A stretch of 64,000 nucleotides of DNA, from the NCBI RefSeq assembly GCF_004340785.1, contig NZ_SLXS01000001.1, forward strand, positions 1,116,001 through 1,180,000, written 5' to 3'. Position numbers and translations under genes: made by a program. Positions 9,725 to 20,155 of the stretch are shown here, one piece after another. A model generated the notes under the pieces. That model made no database searches. It was not told the origin of the DNA and worked only from the letters and a program-made list of their open reading frames with translations. This DNA comes from Tumebacillus sp. BK434 (lineage in GTDB: Bacteria; Bacillota; Bacilli; Tumebacillales; Tumebacillaceae). Positions within the stretch are counted from its first letter, which is position 1. Every line of letters starts with the position of its first letter.

Positions 9725-9766
9725 AGAAAAAACTGACAAGTCCCGATCGGAAAACTTGTCAGTTTT
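9725..9766 (-). terminator. Terminator after trpS
   Basis: AAAACTGACAAG and CTTGTCAGTTTT pair around a 14-base loop, with TTTTTT following in the minus direction. It begins about a dozen bases after the trpS stop. Confidence 0.9.
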
Positions 9767-9777
9767 ATAAGGAAGCG

Positions 9778-10761
<984 letters not shown>

Positions 10762-10921
10762 ACAAAACGGCCCCTCTCATTTCTGTCTCTCCTGATTTTA
10801 GCATAACTTGGATGTGGAAAAAACCTGCACCGAAATTTACAGATACTACCTGAACAGTACATCATTGGATAAAGTGTTCTATGCCAAGATAAAAGGCTAT
10901 TAAAATTAACGGGTCATTAAG

Positions 10922-10950
10922 TTGACGAAGGATAAGGATAGAAGTATAAT
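10922..10950 (+). promoter_or_regulatory. Strong SigA-type promoter of the NRPS-like gene
   Basis: TTGACG at 10922-10927 and TATAAT at 10945-10950 are separated by exactly 17 bases. The start of transcription would be near 10957, about 40 bases before the coding start. Confidence 0.8.
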
Positions 10951-10998
10951 TTTAATGGGGATTGAAGAAAAAATTACCATTGGGGGATGGGTGTAGTT

Positions 10999-13900
10999 AT
11001 GCTGAATGAACAGGGCAAAGGTCTCTCCGGGAAAGAGACCGCCGAACAAAAGCTTGCGGCTACGGGGGTAACGCAAGCATCTGACAGCTTGAAAAGTTTC
11101 TTTGCCAAACACTGGCAGTCTCCGCTGCCGGTCTTGGAAATGTCGACCGATTTCTCTCGCGCACAAAAGAAAGCCACAGAGCTTCGCGAATGCGAAAGCT
11201 CGCTGTCTGTTGAGCTCACCGAGAAGCTTCGACTACTCGCAGACTCGACGCAAACTTCGCTCTCCTCGATCCTGCTGTCCGCGTATACGGTGCTTTTGCA
11301 ACGCTACAGCCGCGCCGAAGAATTGCTGATCGGCGTGCACAGCTCCGCATTGACGGAGACGAGCGAAGAACGGAACTTCCTTTTGCCGCTCCGTTTAAAT
11401 TTTTCGCAAAACTCCGATTTCTCGGAAGTGCTGGCCGAGGTCAACCTCGCCGCACTCGTCGCGCAAACCTGCGAGGTCGAACAGCTGCTCGAAGAGCATG
11501 CCGCTCTGAACGCAGAGTTGAAACACGCAGCGTTTCCGGCTTGTTTTGCCATGGAAAACGGCAAGCGCAAAGGCCATATCCGCGCTTTGAAAAAAGTGGG
11601 CGTCGAAATCGGACTCACCTTGAAAAACAGTGAAACCGATCTGCGCGTGTCCTTTACGTATGATGGCGGGCTGTACGAATCGAGCACGATCAAACGGATG
11701 ATGAACAACTTCCAGACGCTGCTGACCTCGATCACCGAAGCGCCGAAAACTTTGGTTTCCGAGCTGCACATGCTGTCCGAAGAAGAGCTCCAACTGCTCG
11801 CTTCCTTCAACGATACGGAAGCCTTTTTCCCGTCCGACAAAACGATCGTCAACGTCTTTGAAGAGCAGGTCCTGCGCACGCCGCACAACATCGCGGTGCG
11901 CTACCAGGACGAGGAACTGACCTATGCCCAGCTGAACGAAAAAGCGAACCAGATGGCGCATGCGCTGCGAGCTTGCGGCTGCGACCGCGAATCGATTATC
12001 GCGATCATGGTCAACCGCTCGATTGAGATGATCATTAGCGTTTTGGGCGTTCTGAAAGCCGGCGGCGCATATTTGCCGATCGACCCGGATGCACCCCAGG
12101 CGCGCATTGACTACCTGCTCGAAGATTCGAACGCGTTGCTCATCATCACGAAGGACTTCCTGCTCGACAAGCTCTCCGGCTTTAACGGCGAAGTCTTCTC
12201 ACTGGACAAGGAAATGCCTGTCGTCGGAACGTATCCGGCAAAGCCGGTCGCTTCCGAACTCACCCCGGACGACCTGGCATACGTCATCTACACATCCGGT
12301 TCCACCGGCAAGCCGAAAGGGACGATGCTTCATCACCGCGGCCTGTGCAACCTGGCCGTTGCGCAAGGCGAGTTTTTCGAGCTTCACGAACAAAGCCGTG
12401 TGCTGCAGTTCATCTCGCTGGCGTTCGACCCGTCTGTCATGGAGATCTTCTTCACCTTGACCCGCGGCGCGACGCTGATCATGGCTCCTTCGCACGAACT
12501 GAAAAACGCGGAAGCCCTGACCGACCTGCTGGAGCGCGAACAGATCACTTTCTTCGTGACCACGCCTTCCATGCTCAGCCAACTGCCGCTGGAAGCCGGC
12601 CCGAATCTGGAAGTGATCGTCACCGGCGGTGACGCTTGTCCGGTACCGCTCGCAGAACTGTGGTCCAAGCGCGTTCATTACATCAACAACTACGGTCCGA
12701 CGGAAACAACTGTCAGTGCAACCGGCTGGTCTTCCCGTTCCAAGCAAGGCAGCATGCCCAATCCTTTGCCGATTGGCCGCGCTTTGCAGAACACCGAAGT
12801 GTACCTGCTTGACAATCATTTGAATTTAGTGCCGATCGGCGCGAACGGTGAACTTTACATCGGCGGTGCAGGCGTAGCGCGCGGATATTTCAGACGCCCG
12901 GAGCTGACCGCAGAAAAGTTCATCGACAACCCGTTCCGCCCCGGCGAAAGAATGTACAAGACGGGCGACCTGGGCCGCATGCTGCCGGACGGGAACATCG
13001 AGTTCCAAGGCCGCATCGACAACCAGGTCAAGATCCGCGGCTACCGCATCGAACTCGGTGAGATCGAAGCCGCCCTGCTGATGCATCCGCAGGTCAAAGA
13101 AGGCATCGTCGTCGCCAGCGTCGACCCGATCGGTCAAAAGCGTCTGGTGGCGTACATCGTCACCGAACTGCCGCTGCGTCCGGCAGAAGTTCAAGCGTTC
13201 TTAGCTGAGACATTATCCGATTATATGGTTCCGGCACACGTGATCAACATTCCGTCGATTCCGGTTACAATCAACGGGAAGATCGATCACCGGGCGCTTC
13301 CGTCTCCGGAAGAGGTCAACACCGGCGGCGAAGAGCTGTATGTTGCACCGCAAAATGACGTGCAGCGCCTGATCGCAGAAGTCTGGCAAGAAATCCTCGG
13401 CGTGAAGCAAGTCGGCATCCATGACAACTTCTTTGCCATGGGCGGCCATTCGCTGAACATCCTGCCGTGCCTTGTAAAATTGAAACCGTACTATCCTACG
13501 CTGACGATCCAGGATTTTTATAAACACCCGACCGTCGCAGAGCTTGAGCTGCGCATCGCACAGGATGCCGCTTGCGAAATCGCTTTGACCCACTTTGAAC
13601 AGCTGCTCGTGCAAACGGCGGAAGGCGCGGCTGCAGGCAAGAAAAAAGCGGCCAGCCGCTTGAAGCTGCAAAAGCCGAACGTCGTCTTCCTGACCGGTGC
13701 GACCGGATACCTCGGCTCGCACATCCTGCACGACCTGCTCAAAGACACTGATGCTCACATCTACTGCCTTGTCCGTCCGTCCAAAGACGTCACCCCGCAA
13801 GAGCGCCTGCTCGAAACGGTCGACTGCTACTTTGGTCCGACGCTGGCAGAGGAAGCAAAAGACCGCGTCACCGCCCTTGCCGGCGACCTGACCCAGGAAG

Positions 13901-14889
13901 GCCTCGGCCTTTCCGATGCGGAGCGCGACCTCGTGTATGCACAGGCGGACGCCGTGATTCACTGCGGCGCTGACGTGCGCTACTACGGCGACGAAGCTCA
14001 CTTCGATCAGGTCAACGTCCGCTCGACCGAGCAGTTGCTCGACATCGCGCGCAGACGCGAAGGCGTGCGCTTCCACTATGTTTCCACGTTGAGCATCATG
14101 GGTCCGTCCGATGCGGACGGCCAGGAGTATGTGGTGACCGAAAGTGACTTCGACCGCGGCCAGACCTTCCACAACCTCTATTGCGAGAGCAAGTTCCGTG
14201 CGGAAAAGCTCGTTCGCGAGGCGATGAAGCAAGGGGTGTTGTGCACCGTCTACCGCGTCGGCAACCTCGTCGGCCATTCGGTGACCGGCCGCTTCCAGCG
14301 CAACATCGAGACCAACGCTTTCTACCAATGGATGAAAGCGACCTTGATGCTGGAAACGACCCCATTCGATCCGAACTACGTCGACATGACGCCGGTCAAC
14401 TACTGCTCGAAAGCGCTCGTTCACTCTGTCATGCGCAAGGATACGATTTCTCAGACCCTGCATTTGTGCAATCCGAAGCAAATCAAAACGGAGACGTTTA
14501 TCTCGGTGCTCCAAGGCCTCGGCTACAGCATCCTGACCATGGACACGCAAGACTACATGTGGTGGCTGTTCCAGGACAACGACTCTCCGAAACATCATGA
14601 AGCACTGCAGCTGATCTTCGCTCATTTCAATGAGCTGAACACCGAAGACCCGGTGATGAAGATCACCTGCAAAGCTACGCAAAAATTGCTTGCCGGATCA
14701 AACATCGTTTGCCCGGAACCGGATCGCGATCTGATCTATGTCATTCTTAAACATGCGATCAAAGTAGGCTATCTGCCCGCTTCCAAGCACTGGGCGCTCC
14801 TCGAGACCCTCGAAGCGAAGAAACAGGCAGCTGCGTACACGCAGGCCAAAGCCGCGAAAAAAGCGGAAAAAGAGCTGCAGTTCGTGTAA
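10999..14889 (+). CDS. Monomodular NRPS-like enzyme: partial C, A, T, thioester reductase
   Basis: About 1296 residues. Residue positions here count from the ATG at 10987, four codons upstream. Residues 30-265 match only the C-terminal half of a condensation domain; no HHxxxDG motif is present. An adenylation domain follows (YTSGSTG at 435-441, YGPTETT, NGKIDH), then a carrier domain with phosphopantetheine serine S822 in GGHSL. Last is a reductase domain with NADPH motif GATGYLG (905-910) and catalytic Tyr1065/Lys1069 (YxxxK). The expected chemistry is activation of one carboxylic acid or amino acid and reductive release as aldehyde or alcohol. By eye the specificity positions read D-P-M-V-V-G-N-V-S-K, which I cannot assign. 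I prefer ATG 10999 because the ATG at 10987 abuts the GGGGG site. No phosphopantetheinyl transferase is nearby. A Lys2-like role is an alternative. Confidence 0.9.
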   Translation: MLNEQGKGLSGKETAEQKLAATGVTQASDSLKSFFAKHWQSPLPVLEMSTDFSRAQKKATELRECESSLSVELTEKLRLLADSTQTSLSSILLSAYTVLLQRYSRAEELLIGVHSSALTETSEERNFLLPLRLNFSQNSDFSEVLAEVNLAALVAQTCEVEQLLEEHAALNAELKHAAFPACFAMENGKRKGHIRALKKVGVEIGLTLKNSETDLRVSFTYDGGLYESSTIKRMMNNFQTLLTSITEAPKTLVSELHMLSEEELQLLASFNDTEAFFPSDKTIVNVFEEQVLRTPHNIAVRYQDEELTYAQLNEKANQMAHALRACGCDRESIIAIMVNRSIEMIISVLGVLKAGGAYLPIDPDAPQARIDYLLEDSNALLIITKDFLLDKLSGFNGEVFSLDKEMPVVGTYPAKPVASELTPDDLAYVIYTSGSTGKPKGTMLHHRGLCNLAVAQGEFFELHEQSRVLQFISLAFDPSVMEIFFTLTRGATLIMAPSHELKNAEALTDLLEREQITFFVTTPSMLSQLPLEAGPNLEVIVTGGDACPVPLAELWSKRVHYINNYGPTETTVSATGWSSRSKQGSMPNPLPIGRALQNTEVYLLDNHLNLVPIGANGELYIGGAGVARGYFRRPELTAEKFIDNPFRPGERMYKTGDLGRMLPDGNIEFQGRIDNQVKIRGYRIELGEIEAALLMHPQVKEGIVVASVDPIGQKRLVAYIVTELPLRPAEVQAFLAETLSDYMVPAHVINIPSIPVTINGKIDHRALPSPEEVNTGGEELYVAPQNDVQRLIAEVWQEILGVKQVGIHDNFFAMGGHSLNILPCLVKLKPYYPTLTIQDFYKHPTVAELELRIAQDAACEIALTHFEQLLVQTAEGAAAGKKKAASRLKLQKPNVVFLTGATGYLGSHILHDLLKDTDAHIYCLVRPSKDVTPQERLLETVDCYFGPTLAEEAKDRVTALAGDLTQEGLGLSDAERDLVYAQADAVIHCGADVRYYGDEAHFDQVNVRSTEQLLDIARRREGVRFHYVSTLSIMGPSDADGQEYVVTESDFDRGQTFHNLYCESKFRAEKLVREAMKQGVLCTVYRVGNLVGHSVTGRFQRNIETNAFYQWMKATLMLETTPFDPNYVDMTPVNYCSKALVHSVMRKDTISQTLHLCNPKQIKTETFISVLQGLGYSILTMDTQDYMWWLFQDNDSPKHHEALQLIFAHFNELNTEDPVMKITCKATQKLLAGSNIVCPEPDRDLIYVILKHAIKVGYLPASKHWALLETLEAKKQAAAYTQAKAAKKAEKELQFV

Positions 14890-14908
14890 AGCCTCGATCA
14901 ACCGTAAC

Positions 14909-14948
14909 CGAAACACCCGGTTTTTCACCGGGTTGTTTCGGTTTTTTT
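14909..14948 (+). terminator. Terminator of the NRPS-like gene
   Basis: CCGAAACA/TGTTTCGG and CCGGT/ACCGG arms form a long hairpin around TTTTC and are followed by seven Ts, starting about 20 bases after the stop codon. Confidence 0.93.
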
Positions 14949-14988
14949 ATGAATTATTTCGCAGAAATTCAACAATATATTGCACGGG

Positions 14989-15064
14989 TATTACCTGATA
15001 ACTAATATTCCTGCCCGTTTAGACTAAAAATAGTTTTTGAAGTTTTATTGGTTATCAGGTAATA
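14989..15064. repeat. Long inverted repeat upstream of chemoreceptor gene
   Basis: TATTACCTGATAACTAATA at 14989-15007 is repeated inverted at 15046-15064 with 18 of 19 positions complementary, separated by 38 bases. It lies between the NRPS terminator and the promoter of the chemoreceptor gene, in AT-rich DNA. It has no terminal T-run, so it does not look like a terminator; paired regulator sites or a structured RNA are possible. Confidence 0.8.
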
Positions 15065-15083
15065 TACTACTATTAGTAAAAAC

Positions 15084-15110
15084 TTGAACTTCTAGGACTA
15101 GAAGTATACT
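15084..15110 (+). promoter_or_regulatory. Candidate promoter with overlapping 18-bp palindromic operator
   Basis: TTGAAC at 15084-15089 and TATACT at 15105-15110 could be -35/-10 elements with a short 15-base spacer. The spacer is almost filled by a perfect palindrome, ACTTCTAG-GA-CTAGAAGT (15088-15105), which is where a repressor or spacer-twisting MerR-like activator would bind. The inference rests on symmetry only. Confidence 0.5.
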
Positions 15111-15189
15111 TTAGGGAAGGATAAAGCGACGTTGACGTAGAACTTTCAGTACTATCGAACTATTTATCATGTTAAGGCGGTGTATGTGC

Positions 15190-16962
15190 ATGTTTAAAAG
15201 ATTTTCCTTTTTTCAGAAAAATCTTTTGCTCTCAGCCATTTTTACCTTCTTAGTCGGCATCATCCTGATTGCAGCCTCCTACTACTTTGAAGGCAAGGTC
15301 ATCACCGAGACCCTCTCCCAGCAAGGCAAGGGCTTGGGCAACCTGATCGCGAACAGCTTTGATCCGGATTTGGTCAAGAAGGCCGAAACCGAGTTGGATG
15401 TCAACGCAGAATCGCAAAAAGAACTTGTCGCACAGCTGGACAAGATCTCGAAATACAACACGAACGTCGCACAAGGGTATCTGTTCGAAGGGAAGCTGAA
15501 CGAAAACAACATGTTCAAATCGATCACCAACCCGTCTTCCCTGATCGAAGTCGGCGCCGTGCCGGGCGCTGAGATGGAACCTTTCCCCTCCTACGTCGCT
15601 GCGGTGGAACGAGCAAACGCGACGAAGGAGCCGGCGACCACCGAAATCTATGATGACCAGTTTGGCACTTGGTTCACCGTCATCACGCCGGTGCTTGACT
15701 CTTCCGGCAACGTCGTAGCGATGTTTGCGGTCGACATGAGCGCAACGATCATCCGCGAATCGCAACTCTCGATGGTGATGCGTCTGGCAGCCGCGCTGGT
15801 CGTGCTGTTCCTGATCATCCTCGCCGTCCAGTTCTTCTTCCTGAAGCGCATGCTGAACCCGATCAAAGACCTGTCCAACGCAGTGGATGAAGTTGGCGCG
15901 GGCAACTTGAACGTGGAACTCGATGTGAAGAGCCAGGATGAGATCGGCGTCGTCGCAGCCGGCTTCAACGAGATGGTGAAGAAGATTCGCAACATGATGA
16001 AAGAGATCGAATCGGCGACCGGCCAGCTCGTCACGACGTTTACGCAGGTAGCTGCCGTTTCTGACAACTCCAAAGGCCAGGCGGAGCACGTGCTGCGTTC
16101 CCTGCAGGAGATCTCCACGACGACCGAATACCTCGCTTCTGAAGCGGAGCGCGGGAACAGCCAGCTGTGGGACATCAACGCGAAGATCGGCGAAATCCTC
16201 GAGCATACGTCCGAAGCGCACAGCTCGATCGCGAAATGTGTGGACGAATCGGCGCAAGGGATCGACATCGTGGAAGGGCTCAAGCAAAAGTCTTCGCAGA
16301 CGGAAGCGATCACTTTGGGTCTCGGCCAGAAGATCTACTCGCTCGAAGAGCGTACCCGCCGCATCAACTCCCTGCTCTCGAGCATTCAGGACGTTGCCGA
16401 ACAGACCGGTTTGCTCTCCCTGAACGCTTCCATCGAAGCAGCGCGCGCAGGCGAACATGGCCGCGGCTTCTCCGTCGTCGCTGACGAGATCCGCAAGCTG
16501 TCGGCGAACACCAAGCAAGCCTCGCAGGAGATCGATGAGCTCTTGAGCGACATCTCCCGCGACATCGTCTCGACCGGTCAGGAAATGCGCATCGCGGAAG
16601 ATTCACTCCGTGAGCAGACCAACCAGGTTGAAGACACGATCCAAAGCTTCTACCACATCCGCAACAACGTGCAAGCGGTCGCATCGTCCGTGCAAAAGGT
16701 CACCCAGACGATCCAAGTCGTCGAGCAGAGCAAAGAGTCCCTGCTCTCAACGGTCGAATCGGTCTCCTCGATGTCCGAACAAACGGCTGCATCGGTCGAG
16801 CTGATCCAACAGAACTTCACGGAACAGCTCAAGTCGATCTACTCGCTCAACGACTCCAACCAAGCGCTCCAGGAGCAGGCAAACCGCCTTGCCAGCCAGC
16901 TGATCCGCACCGAAGACGAAGCTGAAGGCAGCGAGAACGAAACTCCGCAAAACCAGGGCTAA
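15190..16962 (+). CDS. Methyl-accepting chemotaxis protein
   Basis: A chemoreceptor of 590 residues: membrane helix 1 (about 8-30), extracytoplasmic single-Cache-like domain (about 31-195), membrane helix 2 (196-217), HAMP, then a signalling domain with the conserved tip region ([35 protein letters not shown]). It is not closely similar to the receptor at 2-4 kb in its sensor part. The start is the ATG at 15190, nine bases after AAGGCGG; ATGs at 15169 and 15184 are worse placed. The C-terminus is acidic and lacks a CheR-docking pentapeptide. Being next to the NRPS-like gene suggests, but does not show, a related signal. Confidence 0.93.
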   Translation: MFKRFSFFQKNLLLSAIFTFLVGIILIAASYYFEGKVITETLSQQGKGLGNLIANSFDPDLVKKAETELDVNAESQKELVAQLDKISKYNTNVAQGYLFEGKLNENNMFKSITNPSSLIEVGAVPGAEMEPFPSYVAAVERANATKEPATTEIYDDQFGTWFTVITPVLDSSGNVVAMFAVDMSATIIRESQLSMVMRLAAALVVLFLIILAVQFFFLKRMLNPIKDLSNAVDEVGAGNLNVELDVKSQDEIGVVAAGFNEMVKKIRNMMKEIESATGQLVTTFTQVAAVSDNSKGQAEHVLRSLQEISTTTEYLASEAERGNSQLWDINAKIGEILEHTSEAHSSIAKCVDESAQGIDIVEGLKQKSSQTEAITLGLGQKIYSLEERTRRINSLLSSIQDVAEQTGLLSLNASIEAARAGEHGRGFSVVADEIRKLSANTKQASQEIDELLSDISRDIVSTGQEMRIAEDSLREQTNQVEDTIQSFYHIRNNVQAVASSVQKVTQTIQVVEQSKESLLSTVESVSSMSEQTAASVELIQQNFTEQLKSIYSLNDSNQALQEQANRLASQLIRTEDEAEGSENETPQNQG

Positions 16963-16971
16963 TGCCCCTAC

Positions 16972-17009
16972 TAAAAAAGCAACCTCGCCAATCGGCAAGG
17001 TTGCTTTTT
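16972..17009. terminator. Bidirectional terminator between mcp and lipB
   Basis: AAAAAAGCAACCTCGCC and GGCAAGGTTGCTTTTTT pair with one G-T wobble around a four-base loop, with A and T runs on both flanks. Confidence 0.93.
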
Positions 17010-17019
17010 TCATGCTCGC

Positions 17020-17775
17020 TTAGTACATCGTGTCCGTACGGAACGCGTGATTGTCGCTGGGATCGCTTTCCGGCCCGGCTTGGAGCTTCTTGGCGAAGTC
17101 ATCGGTTGGCCACTCGACGGTGACCTCGAAGACTTCGGTGAACGCTTTGACCCAGCGCAGCTTCATCTCCTGCATATCCGGGGCCTGGCCGAGCAGACGG
17201 TACAGGGAGGTCACGCCATACTCCGTGATGCCGCAGGGAACGATGTAGTCGAAATGGGACAGATCCGGACGAATGTTGAAGGCGAACCCGTGGGACGTGA
17301 TAAAGCCTTTGTGGGCGGTGTCACGGTTCGCTTTCACGCCGATGGCACAGATCTTCTCATCCCCGACCCAGGCGCCCGTCATGCCCTCTTTTCGGCCGCC
17401 TGTGACACCGAAATCGGCGAGGACCCGAATGATCACCTCTTCTAACATCCGCACATAGTGGCGCACATCATTTTTCCACGGCTCCAGATGCAGGATCGGA
17501 TAGCCGACCAGCTGACCCGGCCCGTGATAAGTGACATCGCCGCCGCGGTCGACGTCGAACATCGTGATCCCGAGCTGCTCCCGCTGCTCCGGCGTCACCA
17601 GCACGTTCTCCGCCCCGCCGGAGCGGCCGACGGTGAACACCGGCGCGTGCTCGAGCAGCAGGATCGTATTGCCAAGCTTCCCCTCCAGCATCGCCCGCAC
17701 CGCCTGCTTCTGCAGGTCGAATGCCGGGCCGTACTCGATCTTCCCGAGGTCATAGACCTGACAATGCGGTTTCAT
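17020..17775 (-). CDS. lipB: Lipoyl(octanoyl) transferase
   Basis: A 251-residue LipB that moves octanoate from octanoyl-ACP to lipoyl domains. The substrate loop RGGDVTYHGPGQLVGYP (about 78-94), the catalytic lysine in KICAIGVK and the catalytic cysteine in VPCGI are all present. Many Bacillales use LipM plus LipL in place of LipB, so this is a distinguishing trait. The start follows GTAAGGAGG. A terminator-like hairpin ends only 18 bases before the ATG, so expression from the lipA side would require readthrough or a local promoter. Confidence 0.95.
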   Translation of the reverse strand: MKPHCQVYDLGKIEYGPAFDLQKQAVRAMLEGKLGNTILLLEHAPVFTVGRSGGAENVLVTPEQREQLGITMFDVDRGGDVTYHGPGQLVGYPILHLEPWKNDVRHYVRMLEEVIIRVLADFGVTGGRKEGMTGAWVGDEKICAIGVKANRDTAHKGFITSHGFAFNIRPDLSHFDYIVPCGITEYGVTSLYRLLGQAPDMQEMKLRWVKAFTEVFEVTVEWPTDDFAKKLQAGPESDPSDNHAFRTDTMY

Positions 17776-17792
17776 CCTCTTCGCCTCCTTAC

Positions 17793-17819
17793 AAAAAGGC
17801 CACAGCAGACGCTGTGACC
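17793..17819 (-). terminator. Terminator or attenuator between lipA and lipB
   Basis: On the minus strand GGTCACAGC pairs with GCTGTGGCC and is followed by TTTTT. It begins 7 bases past the lipA stop and ends 18 bases before the lipB ATG. Confidence 0.75.
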
Positions 17820-17826
17820 CTGTGCA

Positions 17827-18753
17827 TTACGCGTTTTCTTTAAACTTTTGATCTGCCGACTGGGCTTGCTCATGCGCATGATAGGAACTGCGCACCAGCG
17901 GACCCGACTCGACATGCTTGAAGCCGCGCTTCAGCGCCTCTTCTTTCAAAGCGGCGAACTCATCCGGCGTCCAGTATTTTTTAACTGGCAGATGTTTCTT
18001 CGTCGGCTGCAAGTATTGTCCCATCGTCATGATATCCACATCGACAGCCCGCAAGTCATCCATCACCTGAATGATCTCTTCCCACGTTTCACCGTGGCCG
18101 AGCATCAGCGACGACTTGGTCGGGATCTGCGGTTTGTACTCTTTGGCGAAGCGCAGCACTTCCAGCGTGCGGTCATACGTCGCTTTGGCGCGCACTCTCG
18201 GCGTCAAGCGGCGTACCGTCTCGATGTTGTGGTTGAAGATGTCCGGCTCCGCATCGAGCAGCACCTTCAAAGCTTCGTATTGGCCGCCCATATCGGACGG
18301 GAGCACTTCCACCGTGCACAGCGGCATCCGGCGGCGGATCGCCCGCACCGTCTCCGCAAACACGGAAGCACCGTGATCTTTCAGGTCGTCGCGGGCAACC
18401 GAGGTTACCACGGCATGGCGCAGCTTCATGATCTCTGCCGAGTCGGCCACGCGCTCCGGCTCCTGCAGGTCCAGCTCCGACGGAAGGCCCGTCTTCACTG
18501 CGCAGAACCCGCAGGCGCGGGTGCAGATATCACCGAGGATCATAAAGGTCGCCGTCCGGTTCTCCCAGCATTCATAGATGTTCGGGCAACGTGCTTCTTC
18601 ACAGACGGTGTGGAGCGTATTTCCCCGCAACAGATCTTTCAGTTCCGTGAAGTTGGGGCCTGTGCGCAGCTGGATCTTCAGCCAATCCGGCCGGCGCAAC
18701 GGGCGCTCCTCCTCCGTCTTTGGGGAATTGTCCAGAACGTTCAGTTCTTCCAC
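17827..18753 (-). CDS. lipA: Lipoyl synthase
   Basis: A 308-residue radical SAM enzyme that inserts two sulfurs into protein-bound octanoate. The auxiliary cluster motif [12 protein letters not shown] (Cx4Cx5C) lies near 50-61 and the radical SAM motif CTRACGFC (Cx3Cx2C) near 77-84. It follows the E2 gene by about 25 bases in the same direction, so lipoate synthesis is placed with the enzyme complex that needs it. The expected C-terminal serine (RSSYHAHEQ) is present. Confidence 0.97.
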   Translation of the reverse strand: MEELNVLDNSPKTEEERPLRRPDWLKIQLRTGPNFTELKDLLRGNTLHTVCEEARCPNIYECWENRTATFMILGDICTRACGFCAVKTGLPSELDLQEPERVADSAEIMKLRHAVVTSVARDDLKDHGASVFAETVRAIRRRMPLCTVEVLPSDMGGQYEALKVLLDAEPDIFNHNIETVRRLTPRVRAKATYDRTLEVLRFAKEYKPQIPTKSSLMLGHGETWEEIIQVMDDLRAVDVDIMTMGQYLQPTKKHLPVKKYWTPDEFAALKEEALKRGFKHVESGPLVRSSYHAHEQAQSADQKFKENA

Positions 18754-18778
18754 GCTGACACACCTCTTTCCTCAAATC

Positions 18779-20131
18779 TTAGTACAGGTTCGGCTCGACG
18801 TACGACTCGATGCGTTTCTTGACCGCTTGCAGGAAGCGGCCGCAAACCAGACCGTCGAGAACACGGTGGTCAAGCGACATGCACATGTTCATCATCGAAC
18901 GGATCGCAAACGAATCATCCGGCATAACAACCGGGCGCTTGACGATCGCTTCCATCGACAGGATCGCCGCCTGCGGAGCGTTGATGATCGGCATCGACTG
19001 GATCGAGCCGAAGGAACCTGTGTTGTTGACGGTGAACGTGCCGCCCGACATGTCGTCCGGCGTCAGTTTGCCCGCCCGCGCGCGTTTCGCCAGATCGTTG
19101 ATCGCATGGGACAGGCCGAGAACACTCAGGCGATCCGCATTTTTAATGACCGGCACGAACAGCGCGTCTTCTGTCGCTACTGCAATCGAGATGTTGATGT
19201 CTTTTTTAATAATAATCTTATCATCCTGCCATGTCGAGTTGATAATCGGGAACTCTTTGAGCGACTCGACGACCGCTTTGATGAAGAACGGCAGGAAGGT
19301 CAGGGACACGCCCTCTTTTGCTTTGAACGCGTCTTTGTTTTTGTCGCGGAACTTGGAGAGCGTCGTGACATCCGCTTCCATCATCGTCCACGCGTGCGGC
19401 GCGTTGTGCTTCGACTCCAGCATGCGGCGGGCGATCGTCTTGCGGATGCCCGATGCTTCGATCACGGTGTCGCCGTCTGCAGCTTGATAAGCCGCTTTCG
19501 GAGCTGCCGCAACCGGAGCGGATGCTGCTGCCGGTGCGCCTTGTGCGCCGATCTCGGTCAGGCCGGTCGCCGGCTTGGTCGGTGCTGCCACGGAGGAGAG
19601 GTCTTCTTCCGTCTTGGTCAGGTGCGGTGCTGCTGCAGCGCCGCCGCCTTCTACGAAGGCCAGCACGTCTTTGCGCGTGATGCGGCCGCCGGTACCGGTG
19701 CCGGTGATCTGGCTGGCATCGAGGTTGTGCTCTTGGATCAGGCGCAGAACGGCCGGCGAGAAGCGCGCGCCGCCCTCACCGCGCTGCGGGGCTGCCGGAG
19801 CTTGAGCCGCCTGCGGAACAGCTGCTGCTGCCGCGCTCGGCGCTGCGGCCGGAGCCGCTTCCGCCTTGGGAGCAGCAGCCGGAGCCGGCGCTGCGCCTTC
19901 TTCTGCGATCACGGCGATCGGCGTGCCAACCGCGACGGTCGATCCTTCCGGAACGAGGATTTCGGTCAAGGTGCCGACAAACTCGGACGGCACCTCTGCG
20001 TTTACTTTATCGGTGATGACTTCTGCGATCGAGTCATACTTGTTGATTTTGTCGCCTGGTTGTTTGAGCCACTTGGCAATGGTGCCTTCCGTAACGGACT
20101 CGCCAAGCTGGGGCATCAAGATCGTTGCCAT
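18779..20131 (-). CDS. bkdB: Branched-chain 2-oxo acid dehydrogenase E2 (dihydrolipoyl acyltransferase)
   Basis: A 450-residue E2 core protein. One N-terminal lipoyl domain carries the target lysine in ITDKVNAEVPSEF (about residue 43). An Ala/Pro-rich linker is followed by a peripheral-subunit-binding domain (FSPAVLRLIQEHNL...GRITRKDVLAF), a second linker, and the acyltransferase domain with the HRVLDG active-site motif near 420. It assembles the complex and makes isobutyryl-, isovaleryl- or 2-methylbutyryl-CoA. A pyruvate/acetoin complex is possible by fold alone, but the neighbouring leucine dehydrogenase and BkdR favour branched chains. Confidence 0.92.
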   Translation of the reverse strand: MATILMPQLGESVTEGTIAKWLKQPGDKINKYDSIAEVITDKVNAEVPSEFVGTLTEILVPEGSTVAVGTPIAVIAEEGAAPAPAAAPKAEAAPAAAPSAAAAAVPQAAQAPAAPQRGEGGARFSPAVLRLIQEHNLDASQITGTGTGGRITRKDVLAFVEGGGAAAAPHLTKTEEDLSSVAAPTKPATGLTEIGAQGAPAAASAPVAAAPKAAYQAADGDTVIEASGIRKTIARRMLESKHNAPHAWTMMEADVTTLSKFRDKNKDAFKAKEGVSLTFLPFFIKAVVESLKEFPIINSTWQDDKIIIKKDINISIAVATEDALFVPVIKNADRLSVLGLSHAINDLAKRARAGKLTPDDMSGGTFTVNNTGSFGSIQSMPIINAPQAAILSMEAIVKRPVVMPDDSFAIRSMMNMCMSLDHRVLDGLVCGRFLQAVKKRIESYVEPNLY

Positions 20132-20155
20132 GGAGAAGTCCTCCCTTAGTACGAA

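Noticed and set aside
10762-10990. T-box leader for trpS
   Set aside because: No GGTGG/ACCGCG-type T-box core or antiterminator is visible, and the space before a plausible promoter is only about 40 bases.
13213-14682. 489-codon minus-strand open frame within the NRPS-like gene
   Set aside because: Antisense to the adenylation, carrier and reductase domains, whose motifs are unmistakable on the plus strand.
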